64,000 nucleotides of DNA, from the NCBI RefSeq assembly GCF_934230905.1, contig NZ_CAKQFJ010000004.1, positions 36,840 through 100,839 on the forward strand, written 5' to 3'. Of the stretch, positions 45,626 through 54,628 are shown piece after piece (position 1 is the first letter of the stretch; every line of letters starts with the position of its first letter). Position numbers and translations under genes: made by a program. The DNA is from an uncultured Veillonella sp. (GTDB lineage: Bacteria > Bacillota > Negativicutes > Veillonellales > Veillonellaceae). A model generated the notes under the pieces. The model made no database searches and was not told the DNA's origin. It worked only from the letters and a program-made list of their open reading frames with translations.

Positions 45626-46932
45626 TGGATAAAAAAAGTAAATTTGGATTTTGGAGTATTGTACTCCTTGGGATCAATGGCATCGTAGGCACTGGTATTT
45701 TCTTATTACCTAACAAGGCCTATGCTATTATTGGTTCCGCTAGTTTAGGTGTTCTTCTATTTGATGCTCTCATTGCAGGTTGTATTGCCTTATGCTTTGC
45801 AGAAGCAGCTAGTCTATTCACACGTAATGGAGGCCCTTATTTATATGCTAAACACGCACTAGGCGATTTTTGGGGCTTTGAGGTTGGTGTTCTTAAATGG
45901 ATTGTAACCGTTATTGCCTGGGCTGCTATGGCCGTCGGCTTTGCTACAGCACTAGGTGCTGCCGTGCCATCCTTAAGCAGCGATTTTGCAAAAGACGTCA
46001 TTTCCTTTATATTAATCGTAGGCTTAACAATCGTAAATATATTTGGTGTTAATGTCTCTAAAGTTGTTAATAACTTAATTACCATTTCCAAACTAGTTCC
46101 TTTAGCCTTATTTATTGCCATAGGTATATTCTTCATTAACGGTGCTAACTTTACACCTATATTTCCACAAGATACTTATATAGACGGATCGTTTGCCCAA
46201 GCTGCCGTTCTCTTATTCTTTGCGTATACAGGATTCGAAGTTATCGCTATTGCTGCAGAGGATATGAAGAATCCTAAAAAGAATTTACCTCGTGCCATTA
46301 TTATGTGCATGCTTATTGTATCCGTTTTATATATGGCAATATTGGCTGTTTCTATTGGGGTTCTAGGGCCTGATCTAGCAAATACCAAAGCTCCCGTACA
46401 AGATGCTTTCAATGTCATTGTAGGACCTATTGGCATGTACATTGTATTAGCAGGCACATTAATTTCTATGGGCGGTATCAACTTTGCGGAAGCCTACTAT
46501 GCCCCACGTATTGCTACGTCCATGGCAGAAGATGGGATGCTACCAAGTGCATTAGCTAAACGTAATCGTTACAATGCACCATATGTGGCGGCTATCGTAA
46601 CAGCTATTGCGAGCGTATTACTGGCATGGTCCGGTTCTTTTACTACACTGGCAGCTATTAGTGCAGTATCTCGCTTTACACAATATTTACCAACTTGTTT
46701 ATCTGTCATTATTTTCCGTCGTAAATGGGCCGATAAAGAACGGTCCTATACAATTCCAGGCGGATACACAATACCAATTATTGCTATTGCTACCTCTCTT
46801 TGGATGCTATGGCAAGCGCAAACAAATCAATTGCTATGGGGCCTTGGTGGATGTATCGTCATCCTTCCACTCTACGTTTGGTACTGGCGCAAGAAAAAAG
46901 CAGGCTTAATTAAAGAAAAAGAAGATATGTAA
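45625..46932 (+). CDS. APC-family amino acid permease
   Basis: 435 residues with 12 predicted membrane segments. The first has the superfamily motif GINGIVGTGIFLLPNKAY, and a later one reads FFAYTGFEVIAIAAEDMKNP. A basic tail (WYWRKKKAGLIKEKED) ends the protein. The substrate is unknown; the coupled upstream PuuD-like amidase points to an amino acid, polyamine or gamma-glutamyl compound. Confidence 0.9.
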   Translation: MDKKSKFGFWSIVLLGINGIVGTGIFLLPNKAYAIIGSASLGVLLFDALIAGCIALCFAEAASLFTRNGGPYLYAKHALGDFWGFEVGVLKWIVTVIAWAAMAVGFATALGAAVPSLSSDFAKDVISFILIVGLTIVNIFGVNVSKVVNNLITISKLVPLALFIAIGIFFINGANFTPIFPQDTYIDGSFAQAAVLLFFAYTGFEVIAIAAEDMKNPKKNLPRAIIMCMLIVSVLYMAILAVSIGVLGPDLANTKAPVQDAFNVIVGPIGMYIVLAGTLISMGGINFAEAYYAPRIATSMAEDGMLPSALAKRNRYNAPYVAAIVTAIASVLLAWSGSFTTLAAISAVSRFTQYLPTCLSVIIFRRKWADKERSYTIPGGYTIPIIAIATSLWMLWQAQTNQLLWGLGGCIVILPLYVWYWRKKKAGLIKEKEDM

Positions 46933-46954
46933 ATAGCTATATATACCAACACAC

Positions 46955-46986
46955 AAAAGAGGCAGGAATGAATTCCTGCCTCTTTT
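46955..46986. terminator. Bidirectional terminator
   Basis: Arms AAAAGAGGCAGGAA and TTCCTGCCTCTTTT with a 4-base loop lie between the convergent permease and acidic-protein genes. Confidence 0.9.
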
Positions 46987-46990
46987 ACTA

Positions 46991-47824
46991 TTATAATATG
47001 TCTTCTTCTATAGTCTCTGTTAAATCTTCTTCGATATAACCATATTCATCATTGAATTCTTCTTCGTCGCGCGTATCGATGTATATACTGATTACGGCCA
47101 AGGCCCCTTGTTCGTTAAGACTCACAATAAGACTCATCGGTCCATACACCAAGATAAGATTATCGTCCTCATCACGAATAATATGTGGTACAGCAGCAAA
47201 ATGCTGATTCATAAGTTGATCAAAATAATCCTCTACATCGAGACCGTTTTCTAATGTAATGGATTCTGCATCGCCTTTTTGGAACACTACCTTTGTATCT
47301 TGATCAATGAATTGGTAGAAATCATCGATATCAAAATTATCTGTTTCAAGCCATATGCTAAGGGCCACAATCCAATCTTTCACAGTATGTGGTACAATTG
47401 GGAAACGATATGGCGTTTCATCTAAGGTTAAACGAAGCTCGTCGTATTCAAACTCATAATTTTCTTGGCTAGAAACGATGCGGTCAATACGGCCATCCTC
47501 ATTGATATCAACAAACAACATATACGCATATTGATTGCCCTCTTCATAGGCTACGGTCAAACCATGACGACCCTCATGAAATAAAGCGCCTTCTTCGTAT
47601 ACCTCTGTAATATGCATAACACGACAAATAACCGGTACATGGTCAGATTGGATAGAATCAACCATGGCCGTCAAGAATTCTAAGCTTTCACGTTTATTAC
47701 GAGCAATAATGCCTCGGCCCGTAGAAACATATTCGCAATCATCGTCGAGCATAGCTTCAACACCATGAAGATTTGCGGATTCTAACGTGGCTTTCATCAA
47801 TAATAAAGATTGTATTTCAGTCAT
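46991..47824 (-). CDS. Acidic hypothetical protein, possible tandem NTF2-like domains
   Basis: 277 residues, strongly acidic, cytoplasmic. Two halves (about 1-130 and 145-260) each look like an NTF2/SnoaL-type cone: a helical start, a D-rich loop, then a conserved strand pattern (AMLDDDCEYVSTGRGIIARN; FIDQDTKVVFQKGD). The C-terminus is nearly all Glu/Asp (EEDLTETIEEDIL). I do not recognise a specific family; the domain idea is an inference from pattern only. Confidence 0.7.
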   Translation of the reverse strand: MTEIQSLLLMKATLESANLHGVEAMLDDDCEYVSTGRGIIARNKRESLEFLTAMVDSIQSDHVPVICRVMHITEVYEEGALFHEGRHGLTVAYEEGNQYAYMLFVDINEDGRIDRIVSSQENYEFEYDELRLTLDETPYRFPIVPHTVKDWIVALSIWLETDNFDIDDFYQFIDQDTKVVFQKGDAESITLENGLDVEDYFDQLMNQHFAAVPHIIRDEDDNLILVYGPMSLIVSLNEQGALAVISIYIDTRDEEEFNDEYGYIEEDLTETIEEDIL

Positions 47825-47936
47825 ACTAATCCTCCAAATATTTTCAACTAGTATACTAATTGTATCATAGACTAATTTAAAATTCTCGGTTCATGTCATA
47901 TAATGGAAGAAGATTATATAGATTTTGGAGGTCCCC

Positions 47937-48596
47937 ATGAAATATACAACTATCGTATTTGATTGTGACGGCACATTGCTCGACACATTAACCGATTTAC
48001 GCAATGCAGTAAATTATGTATTACACGCACATCATTTACCCGAACGGTCTATTCCCGAGGTGAAAGCAGTCCTTGGCAACGGCGTGGCTCATTTGATGCG
48101 TCAATCATTACCTACATCTATTTCAGATGATGAATTTACAAACTATCTTGATGAATTCAAAGCATACTATGAAAAACATCTACAAGATTATACAGCACCA
48201 TACCCTGGCATACTTGATGTATTAGATACATTACGTGCCAAAGGATATAAGCTCGCCATTGTTTCTAATAAAATCCAAGAAGGTATTACCCCATTAAATA
48301 AGGAATACTTTGGCGACCGTTTGCCAGTAGCTATTGGTGAAAGGCCTGGATTACAACGTAAACCAGCACCAGACATGGTATTACAAGCCTTACAAGAATT
48401 AGGTTCCACACAAGGTGAATCTATCTACATCGGTGATTCTGAAGTAGATGTAGCTACTGCAAAGAACTCAGGCCTACTATGCATTGGCGTTACATGGGGC
48501 TTTAGAGATGAACAATTACATAAAGAGTTAGGTGTTACACATATTGCCCGCAAAGCAGAAGATATTGTAACTATTATTGAAAAACTCAACGCATAA
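47937..48596 (+). CDS. gph: HAD phosphatase, phosphoglycolate phosphatase-like
   Basis: 219 residues of HAD subfamily IA. Motif I is TIVFDCDGTLLDTLTDLRNA at the N-terminus, motif II is KLAIVSNK, and motifs III/IV are RKPAPDMV and YIGDSEVDVATAKNSGL. Enzymes of this type dephosphorylate phosphoglycolate or other small phosphoesters. The ATG at 47937 follows GGAGGT; the longer TTG start overlaps that site. Confidence 0.85.
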   Translation: MKYTTIVFDCDGTLLDTLTDLRNAVNYVLHAHHLPERSIPEVKAVLGNGVAHLMRQSLPTSISDDEFTNYLDEFKAYYEKHLQDYTAPYPGILDVLDTLRAKGYKLAIVSNKIQEGITPLNKEYFGDRLPVAIGERPGLQRKPAPDMVLQALQELGSTQGESIYIGDSEVDVATAKNSGLLCIGVTWGFRDEQLHKELGVTHIARKAEDIVTIIEKLNA

Positions 48597-48600
48597 AAAC

Positions 48601-48636
48601 GACTAGCCACAACATACATGCATGTTGTGGCTAGTC
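48601..48636. terminator. Bidirectional terminator
   Basis: Perfect 15-base arms GACTAGCCACAACAT and ATGTTGTGGCTAGTC lie between the convergent HAD gene and AEC transporter gene. Confidence 0.9.
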
Positions 48637-48654
48637 ATTTTATAATATATCATG

Positions 48655-49653
48655 TTACATGCCAATACCAACAAGTGTTAATACTTCCATAATAACAGGT
48701 ATCACAAATACAAATAGTATAGAACTAATCATTACGAGTCCCGTTGCAAATGGCAAATCAGAACCAGCTTCGTTAGTTACAATTGGCAATACAGCAATAA
48801 CAGGTCCTGCCGACTGGACGATAAATGTCACGACAGCCACGGGATCTAATGTAATGCCCATGAAGTATTTTGTAGCATAGATGACACAAAACATAATAAA
48901 TGGTGCTACCACAAAACGTCCTATAATGCCACCAATAGAATCTTTGTTCAACCGCATACTTTTTAATCCTGCATCATGTAGCACAATACCAATATAAATC
49001 AAAGATAATGGTGTTACCATATTACCAATATAATTCAACGTATTATGTAATACCGTAGGCAATGGAATCTGAGCATACAAAAATACTAGTGCCAAGAAAA
49101 ATCCTAGTAAAGGAGGCGGCAACAATTTTTTCCAAGAAAACTTACGCACTAACGAGCGGAAACTTTCATTATGATTGGCCCCATTAGCAGGTAATGGATC
49201 ACCCTCAATAAGGAATACACCAAACATCCATACAGATATAGTATTACCAATATAATACAGCAAGAAAAACGGTAATGCATCGGGCCCAAACAAGGCAATC
49301 TGTACAGGTAGTCCAATAAATAAACAATTATCGTTAACCACCATATTAATAAAAATACCGCGGCGTCCCCGTGGGACATGTACAATTTTCATCATTATAA
49401 ACGCTATGATGTACGACACCACATAGGTCAACATCACAACGAGTAAACCATACCTCAAGTTCCATAAGTCGGATGTTTGCACATTATGTAACACAGACAT
49501 AAATACGCCAATTGGCAAAATGACGGACATAATTAACCGTGATAAATTTGAGCTAAATGTATCATTAAACATGCTCCGCCCTTTAAGAAAATACCCAAGT
49601 GATATGAGCAAGACGATAGGCATAATACTTTGTAATGAAGTAAGAAAAACCAT
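48655..49653 (-). CDS. AEC-family transporter
   Basis: 332 residues with about ten membrane segments of the auxin efflux carrier/malate permease family. Features are SLQSIMPIVLLISLGYFLKG at the N-terminus, NLSRLIMSVILPIGVFMSV and VVNDNCLFIGLPVQIALFG in the middle, and PFATGLVMISSILFVFVIPV at the end. Substrates of such proteins are usually organic acids, relevant to a lactate- and malate-using anaerobe, but unproven here. TAGGAGG precedes the ATG at 49653. Confidence 0.87.
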   Translation of the reverse strand: MVFLTSLQSIMPIVLLISLGYFLKGRSMFNDTFSSNLSRLIMSVILPIGVFMSVLHNVQTSDLWNLRYGLLVVMLTYVVSYIIAFIMMKIVHVPRGRRGIFINMVVNDNCLFIGLPVQIALFGPDALPFFLLYYIGNTISVWMFGVFLIEGDPLPANGANHNESFRSLVRKFSWKKLLPPPLLGFFLALVFLYAQIPLPTVLHNTLNYIGNMVTPLSLIYIGIVLHDAGLKSMRLNKDSIGGIIGRFVVAPFIMFCVIYATKYFMGITLDPVAVVTFIVQSAGPVIAVLPIVTNEAGSDLPFATGLVMISSILFVFVIPVIMEVLTLVGIGM

Positions 49654-49795
49654 ATAACCTCCTACATAATCTATATGTAGTATATCACAAATCAAACCAA
49701 ACAATTTACGTAACCGAAACAAAATCTACTAAGGTTATACGTTAAATATGGGTAAAAGCATCCTATAATTGATTAAAAACTAAATAATACAAGTT

Positions 49796-49835
49796 AAAGG
49801 TCTATATATTACTAAGTTGTAATATATAGACCTTT
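49796..49835. terminator. Hairpin after the 49860 gene
   Basis: Arms AAAGGTCTATATATTA and TAATATATAGACCTTT form a 16-bp stem. The T-run is on the plus side; on the minus strand, where the gene lies, the tail is weaker. Confidence 0.6.
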
Positions 49836-49859
49836 TTTCATTACATATGTACCTTTAAT

Positions 49860-50462
49860 TTATTTATAGCTAAATTGCGCATCCATAATCATTTGTCGCA
49901 GTTGTTCAATACGTATACCGTTTGGCAGTCTATCTCTATAGAACTGCAATTTATAATAGTATCTAGTTCCTTCATAATCAGTAACTAGTACCATATCCGT
50001 CCTATTCTTTAAAGGCCAGCCATACATAAATTCAGCAAGTAAACTACGCACACCATCATTATTAACCTCTATTACACTATCCTTAATGGGCAATACCATC
50101 TTAGCAGTAGGTTCAGGAATCATTCTCTCTTTAACAAGATTTTTAATCTCATTATCTAAGGACATACTACTATCATCAATAGATCTAGCCTTAACATGCA
50201 TAAATACCCCATCAGAGGTTCTAAACACCCTACCATCAATATCCTTTGTTTCGCCTTTCGTCTCAATAGCATCCTTTAATACGCGGAATTGATACGGTCC
50301 GAAGAATTTTGTTTCTGTAAAAGTATCTAACGAGTCATCATGTTGACCATTATGCTCATTCGTAACATGTATCATTGGTGTTGTAGTTGTATCAATTGCT
50401 TGTGAAAGCACTGGTACTGCTAGCAATACACCAAAGCTGATAGCATATATTATTCGTTTCAT
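49860..50462 (-). CDS. Short exported relative of the 43306/62201 family
   Basis: About 200 residues with a signal peptide (KRIIYAISFGVLLAVPVLSQ, cleavage after QA) and IDTTTTPMIHVTNEH after it. The segment FFGPYQFRVLKDAIETKG matches the second half of the 43306 protein (HRGPFAFRILKNSKSLG). The end (YEGTRYYYKLQFYRDRLP) matches its final third in layout. It therefore looks like a C-terminal-half-only member. GGAGGA precedes the ATG at 50462. Confidence 0.7.
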   Translation of the reverse strand: MKRIIYAISFGVLLAVPVLSQAIDTTTTPMIHVTNEHNGQHDDSLDTFTETKFFGPYQFRVLKDAIETKGETKDIDGRVFRTSDGVFMHVKARSIDDSSMSLDNEIKNLVKERMIPEPTAKMVLPIKDSVIEVNNDGVRSLLAEFMYGWPLKNRTDMVLVTDYEGTRYYYKLQFYRDRLPNGIRIEQLRQMIMDAQFSYK

Positions 50463-50479
50463 CTCTATGTCCTCCATGA

Positions 50480-50794
50480 TTAACGATGATGTGGAAAATC
50501 CTGTTCAATATCCTCTCTATAATCATCTTTATACCGAATTTCATCAATCTCTGCTGGAGTCAACACACGACCTTCAGCATTTACATATTCACGGAATTCA
50601 TTAAAATATATCCCCTCTATATCTGAAGGTTCTAATTGTGGTTCATATGATTCAATATTTCCATATGTGCGATTGACTTCCTCTAATATGCGATTCTGTT
50701 TTTCTAAATCTGCATCACTATCTGTTTGATCATTCGATAATCTAGATTTTGCAATAAGTGCAATGACGATGACGGCAATAACTAAATAGAACAT
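50480..50794 (-). CDS. Small membrane-anchored hypothetical protein
   Basis: 104 residues: an N-terminal membrane segment (MFYLVIAVIVIALIAKS) and an acidic soluble domain with coiled-coil-like LEKQNRILEEVNRTYGNI. It ends 3 bases before the ATG/GGAGGA of the 49860 gene and is cotranscribed with it. I do not recognise it. Confidence 0.65.
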   Translation of the reverse strand: MFYLVIAVIVIALIAKSRLSNDQTDSDADLEKQNRILEEVNRTYGNIESYEPQLEPSDIEGIYFNEFREYVNAEGRVLTPAEIDEIRYKDDYREDIEQDFPHHR

Positions 50795-50873
50795 AGGTCT
50801 CTCCTACAACACGACTGCTATATTATTAATTGTAACATATTGGATTATATAAATTAAAAAAGTCAAGTAAAAA

Positions 50874-50911
50874 AGGTTCCTATTGGTCACCTAGGTGACT
50901 ATTAGGAACCT
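50874..50911. repeat. Module-boundary hairpin, copy 1
   Basis: AGGTTCCTA and TAGGAACCT enclose an inner GTCAC/GTGAC stem. It opens the toxin module and is repeated at 51306-51343. T-rich sequence follows on the minus strand, so it can also stop transcripts entering from the right. Confidence 0.65.
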
Positions 50912-50919
50912 CTAATCTA

Positions 50920-50948
50920 TTTACTTTTACACTTGCCATCGTTATATT
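50920..50948 (+). promoter_or_regulatory. Promoter of the type I toxin mRNA
   Basis: TTTACT, a 17-base spacer, then TATATT. Both boxes and the spacing are kept at 51352-51380 in the second copy. The leader of about 60 bases has ATTGAAC and GTTCAAT flanking it, which could close a stem over the weak ribosome-binding region before the toxin ATG. Confidence 0.6.
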
Positions 50949-51012
50949 GAACTTGAGGCCTCTAAATGGGTCCAGCCTTTGCTAATCAACTCGAGGATTG
51001 GCGGTGTTCAAT

Positions 51013-51090
51013 ATGAGTACATACAAAGTATTATCGTTAATGATTTCCTTTGGCATACTTGTAGCGACCATTATCATGGCTGCAAAGTGA
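51013..51090 (+). CDS. Type I toxin peptide (TxpA/holin-like family)
   Basis: A 25-residue peptide beginning MSTYKVLSLMISFGILVA and ending IIMAAK: one hydrophobic helix with a basic end. The start MSTYxxLxxMIxFG is the signature of TxpA/BsrG and 'putative holin-like toxin' peptides in Firmicutes, which damage the membrane when unrepressed. It has its own promoter, a leader that may hide the start, and an antisense RNA over its 3' end. It was recognised by eye and is too short for most gene callers. Confidence 0.85.
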   Translation: MSTYKVLSLMISFGILVATIIMAAK

Positions 51091-51130
51091 TTGACCTCTA
51101 GGTAAAAGCTAGCTTTCTAATCGTGGCATG

Positions 51131-51221
51131 AAAAAAGGCCCGACAGAGAAGTCAGACCGTTTCTTCAATTTCATTTATTAGAAGCGAAGTCTGGCGTCCA
51201 AACCATTTATGCCTCACTTTG
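51131..51221 (-). ncRNA. Antisense antitoxin RNA, copy 1
   Basis: On the minus strand an extended -10 (TGATATAAT, TATAAT at 51233-51228) would start an RNA of about 90 bases. It would run to a hairpin GGTCTGAC/GTCGGGCC (51158-51137) followed by six U. It is complementary to the 3' untranslated part of the toxin mRNA, the layout of TxpA/RatA-type systems. The -35 is weak. Confidence 0.6.
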
Positions 51222-51244
51222 ATATAAATTATATCATATCTAAG

Positions 51245-51280
51245 CACGGAAAGGAATCAAACAATTTCTTTCCGTGTTTT
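51245..51280 (+). terminator. Toxin mRNA terminator
   Basis: Arms CACGGAAAG and CTTTCCGTG followed by TTTT. A close copy ends the second module at about 51567-51602. Confidence 0.75.
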
Positions 51281-51302
51281 CATTTATAACCCTTTATAAT
51301 AT

Positions 51303-51611
51303 AAAAGGTTCCTATTGGTCACCTAAGTGACTATTAGGAACCTCTAATCTATTTACTTTTACAACTGACATCGATATATTATTAAAGTGAGGTCCCTAAA
51401 TGGGTCCAATCTTTGCTAATCAACTCGAGGATTGGCGGTGAGTTAACGTATGAAAAAAGGCCCGACTGTGAAGTTAAACCATTTCTTCAACATTAAATTC
51501 TAGAAGCGAAGTCTGGCGTCCAAACCATTTATGCCTCACTTTGATATAAATTATATCATATCTAAGCACGGAAGGGAATTAAACAAATCCTTTCCGTGTT
51601 TTCATTTATAA
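51303..51611. repeat. Second TA module copy without the toxin ORF
   Basis: Repeats the first module (50871-51290) with the same boundary hairpin, toxin promoter, leader ending GAGGATTGGCGGTG, antitoxin promoter and terminators. A segment of about 110 bases containing the whole toxin peptide gene is absent. Only GAGTTAACG links the leader to ATGAAAAAAGGCCCGAC. Confidence 0.85.
51453..51543 (-). ncRNA. Antisense antitoxin-like RNA, copy 2
   Basis: The TGATATAAT extended -10 (TATAAT at 51555-51550) and the terminator hairpin with six U (51480-51453) are conserved from copy 1, though its stem has more G-U pairs and one mismatch. It may still make an RNA that could pair with the copy 1 toxin mRNA. 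Confidence 0.5.
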
Positions 51612-52094
51612 GCCTTCATGGTGCATACGAATAGCATAAACCTCTTGTAATACAGGCGGTTGCTCCTCCATAAGGTCTCTCATAGAAATAAGTCTACGTT
51701 TTCCGATACGTCTATCTAAAACTGCAAAAATACGTACAATTAGATTATCACTGATTAAGCTCTTATCAATACTTTGATTGTCAAATTCATCAAAGGCTTG
51801 ATAAAAGCACCGCTGATCAAACACGCCTAATTCCAATGCTATATTGTCTATGAACGGAAACTCTTCACGCATCCGCCTATCATAGGTATCGTCCTTTGGG
51901 AATAAATGAGCTTTCACATATTAATTCCAATAATTACCCTTTATAATTTCCTTACCATTATATCTAATAGCCGCCCTCCCCTCATGATCAGGCGATTTAC
52001 TATAAGAGGTAGCAAAATATTGAATATGGCCCTGCAAGCTAGGTGCTAAATATTCTGTTTCTAACTTATGTCGTATACCAGAACATGTAGGCAT
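51606..52094 (-). pseudogene. SF0329-like gene interrupted by an in-frame TAA
   Basis: An ATG at 52094 with AAGGAG upstream encodes 57 residues (HKLETEYLAPSLQGHIQYFA, later EGRAAIRYNGKEI) that end at a TAA at 51921-51923. The same frame then continues as KAHLFPKDDTYDRRMREEF to a C-terminus with IVRIFAVLDRRIGKRRL. Both halves match my memory of the small SF0329 family (N-terminal LAPSLQGR, C-terminal LDRRxGKRRL). A single nonsense codon appears to have split it. The function of the family is unknown. Confidence 0.7.
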
Positions 52095-52119
52095 GCTATT
52101 TACTCCTTAAAACTACTGG

Positions 52120-52137
52120 TATGAAAAAAGGTCCGAC
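52120..52137 (+). repeat. Fragment of a third TA module
   Basis: TATGAAAAAAGGTCCGAC matches the antitoxin terminator region of the two modules at 17 of 18 bases. It lies on the far side of the SF0329-like pseudogene. Confidence 0.55.
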
Positions 52138-52190
52138 ATTGATTGATATGTACCCAAATAATGTTTGCTTATTACAAATATTATATATAC

Positions 52191-53105
52191 TTATACCAAA
52201 TGCCTTGGAACTGTGGATATCGAATTCCTAAATTTTGAACGTTCTTTTTCTCTAATACGATCAGCAATCTCCAAAATTTTATTTTTTATCCATAAATTAG
52301 CAGTTGTGCCCTCAGAGTAATCCGCCTCTGCATACATATCAACTCGACCATCAATACGCATTTGTTCGACTTGCTTTAAGGCATCACCATCTTCTCTAGG
52401 ATAAATAGCAAAAGTAGTTCCACCTTTTTGCTTTACTAAGGAAAAAGCGGGAATATCACTAGGACCATCAGCAATATATATCATATTTTCAAAAGGTACA
52501 CGTCTCATATCAAATGATATTTTAGCATTTACATCAACATGGAGTTCTTTGTTCCAACTTCCTTTATTAATTTCAAAAATTGCACGCGTTTTTGTTGTAT
52601 TATCTATCGTATAGACTACATCACTAAGAACAAGATCATTATTTATATTAGTTTCAATAAGCTCACAACCCCATATTGATTTAGCAACATCATTTAATCT
52701 TGATCCGCGAATTAACTCTGCAAAGCCTGTACTTACAATATAATTCTCAACTTGAATATCATAATCCTTATATTCAGCTTTATCTTGAAAGAGATTATTT
52801 AATGATGCTAAGAATTCTGGTACATTTTTATAAAACTCTTGTTTATTACCATACTCATGTAATTTTTTATTATTTAATCCATCAAACTTCCCTTCACGAA
52901 TATATTGAAGAAATAAATTTAAATAATATGTATCAGAATTAATGCGTATATTAGGATATTTCTTACATAAATCATCTTGTTTTTGATTATTTTCCGCCCA
53001 AAATTCCTTAGCATCAATACCATATTCTTTAAAAATCGGATCCTGCATATACCCATTAATTAAAGTTTTATCACAATCCCATATTACAGCAATTATGTTT
53101 GACAT
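52191..53105 (-). CDS. HAD-superfamily hydrolase
   Basis: 304 residues. Motif I is AVIWDCDKTLINGYMQDPIF with the DxDxT pattern; the Ser/Thr motif lies in NYIVSTGFAELIRGS; motifs III/IV are the MIYIADGPSDIPAFSLVKQK region. A large cap separates motifs I and II. The substrate is unknown. It lies at the start of an accessory block with restriction-type genes, so a role in defence or in nucleotide processing is possible but not shown. GGCGGG precedes the ATG. Confidence 0.75.
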   Translation of the reverse strand: MSNIIAVIWDCDKTLINGYMQDPIFKEYGIDAKEFWAENNQKQDDLCKKYPNIRINSDTYYLNLFLQYIREGKFDGLNNKKLHEYGNKQEFYKNVPEFLASLNNLFQDKAEYKDYDIQVENYIVSTGFAELIRGSRLNDVAKSIWGCELIETNINNDLVLSDVVYTIDNTTKTRAIFEINKGSWNKELHVDVNAKISFDMRRVPFENMIYIADGPSDIPAFSLVKQKGGTTFAIYPREDGDALKQVEQMRIDGRVDMYAEADYSEGTTANLWIKNKILEIADRIREKERSKFRNSISTVPRHLV

Positions 53106-53276
53106 ATTTATACCCGCCTATATAAAACCACAAAACACAACATTCAAAAACTAAATTCTTATGTTCCTTTAATAAAATAGTATTACATCCCCCTATATAA
53201 CTGATGTAGAGCTAGTTATATTCATTTAAATTCACTTTATATATGAACACCGAGAAATATCAATTAATGAATCAAA

Positions 53277-54614
53277 TTATATCGCTAATAAATCTAAAGT
53301 AAGTATATTATGTTGTAAATTATACGTAATTTTAGTAAAAATAGATAATTTTTCATCAACTTCATTATCATTTATTAGCTTACGCATCTCATGTGCTTTA
53401 GTTAGTTTGACTGACAATAAATTTAAATGATCATTAAACGATAGTACATCCTCATCAAAAGCAGACGTAGCATCAAAAAGTATACTAAAATCCATTGCAT
53501 TAGCCTTATAAAAATTATAGTTATTCTCTTCAATCAATAATACTTTATCTAAGGTGTCAAGATTAGTTACATCGGTAAATATCTCTTTAGTATTCGAATC
53601 ACTCTGTAGTTGTGATAATTGACTAATATAAAGCTCTTCATACAAAATTGAATACACATAAAGACTATATCTAGTTTTATGACTCAACCGTGAATCTTCA
53701 GCAAGAATATTAGTTAAAATATTAAGTTTATTATAGTCTTTATTAGAATCAGAATCTATCGTTTTTACTTTATCAACTAATTCTGAATACATAGTCGATT
53801 GACTATAAAATAATTTTATATTTTCATAATTAGATCCCACTATTATTACTATATTAATAATTCCAATTATCAAAATCGAGCTAACAAAAGATATAATATT
53901 ACGACATGTAAAATCTAATTTTAATATACCGAAAATAATTTTCCACCAAATGATTATAGTAAATAAAAATATTCCAAATTTACACGCTAATATAAAATTA
54001 TATTGATGTAAAATAGTTGCCTCATATATATTTACATACGATAAATATACATTAGCTATATAAACATCAATACTCCCTGAAGATGTATTATTCAGTAATT
54101 GATTAACAACTTCTAAATTACTAATAATACTATCATTTGTAAGCAGAAAAATTGACAATATTCCACTAAATAAAAAATAAATATACCCTGAAAAAGCAGC
54201 AAATCCAGAAGCTCCTAATACACTACTCACAGTAATTTTAATTTTAGATAGTCTATATATAAGAATTGAGAATAAAACAGAAAAAATAAAATTTCCCAAT
54301 AAAAAACTAAGAAATTTAATGCTCCAAATCTTTGTAACTGGCGATATATTAGAAATATCTTTACTAGCTATTGTCAATATAACCCCTGTAATAGAATCTA
54401 ACTCTAAATGCATAGAAATTAAATTTAATGCAATAAAATTAATTATTAAAAAGATTATCCCCCAAAGCAAGTACACTTTAGGAATCTTACTGACATTGAA
54501 TATAGATAAATATAGACAGATAAAATAGCGTTTTATAAACCCACTAATTTTATCCACCAAGTTATCAATATTTTTTAAAAGTTTATATATATTAATCAAT
54601 CTCCTCATTTGCAT
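53277..54614 (-). CDS. Hypothetical membrane protein in the restriction island
   Basis: 445 residues. Five likely membrane segments in the first 260 residues (around 45-67, 103-126, 135-161, 203-230, 236-260) are followed by a soluble helical domain of about 185 residues rich in Asp and Ser. Very AT-rich codon use. It begins 14 bases after the helicase stop, in the same direction, so cotranscription with the restriction genes is likely. I do not recognise the family; the ATG at 54614 has only a weak ribosome site. Confidence 0.65.
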   Translation of the reverse strand: MQMRRLINIYKLLKNIDNLVDKISGFIKRYFICLYLSIFNVSKIPKVYLLWGIIFLIINFIALNLISMHLELDSITGVILTIASKDISNISPVTKIWSIKFLSFLLGNFIFSVLFSILIYRLSKIKITVSSVLGASGFAAFSGYIYFLFSGILSIFLLTNDSIISNLEVVNQLLNNTSSGSIDVYIANVYLSYVNIYEATILHQYNFILACKFGIFLFTIIIWWKIIFGILKLDFTCRNIISFVSSILIIGIINIVIIVGSNYENIKLFYSQSTMYSELVDKVKTIDSDSNKDYNKLNILTNILAEDSRLSHKTRYSLYVYSILYEELYISQLSQLQSDSNTKEIFTDVTNLDTLDKVLLIEENNYNFYKANAMDFSILFDATSAFDEDVLSFNDHLNLLSVKLTKAHEMRKLINDNEVDEKLSIFTKITYNLQHNILTLDLLAI

Positions 54615-54628
54615 TAAATAACAACATA

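Noticed and set aside
51450..51503. 17-codon ORFs beginning MKKGPT in both TA modules
   Set aside because: They sit on the antitoxin terminator hairpin, lack a ribosome site, and differ in sequence beyond the conserved RNA part. Matching length is probably incidental.
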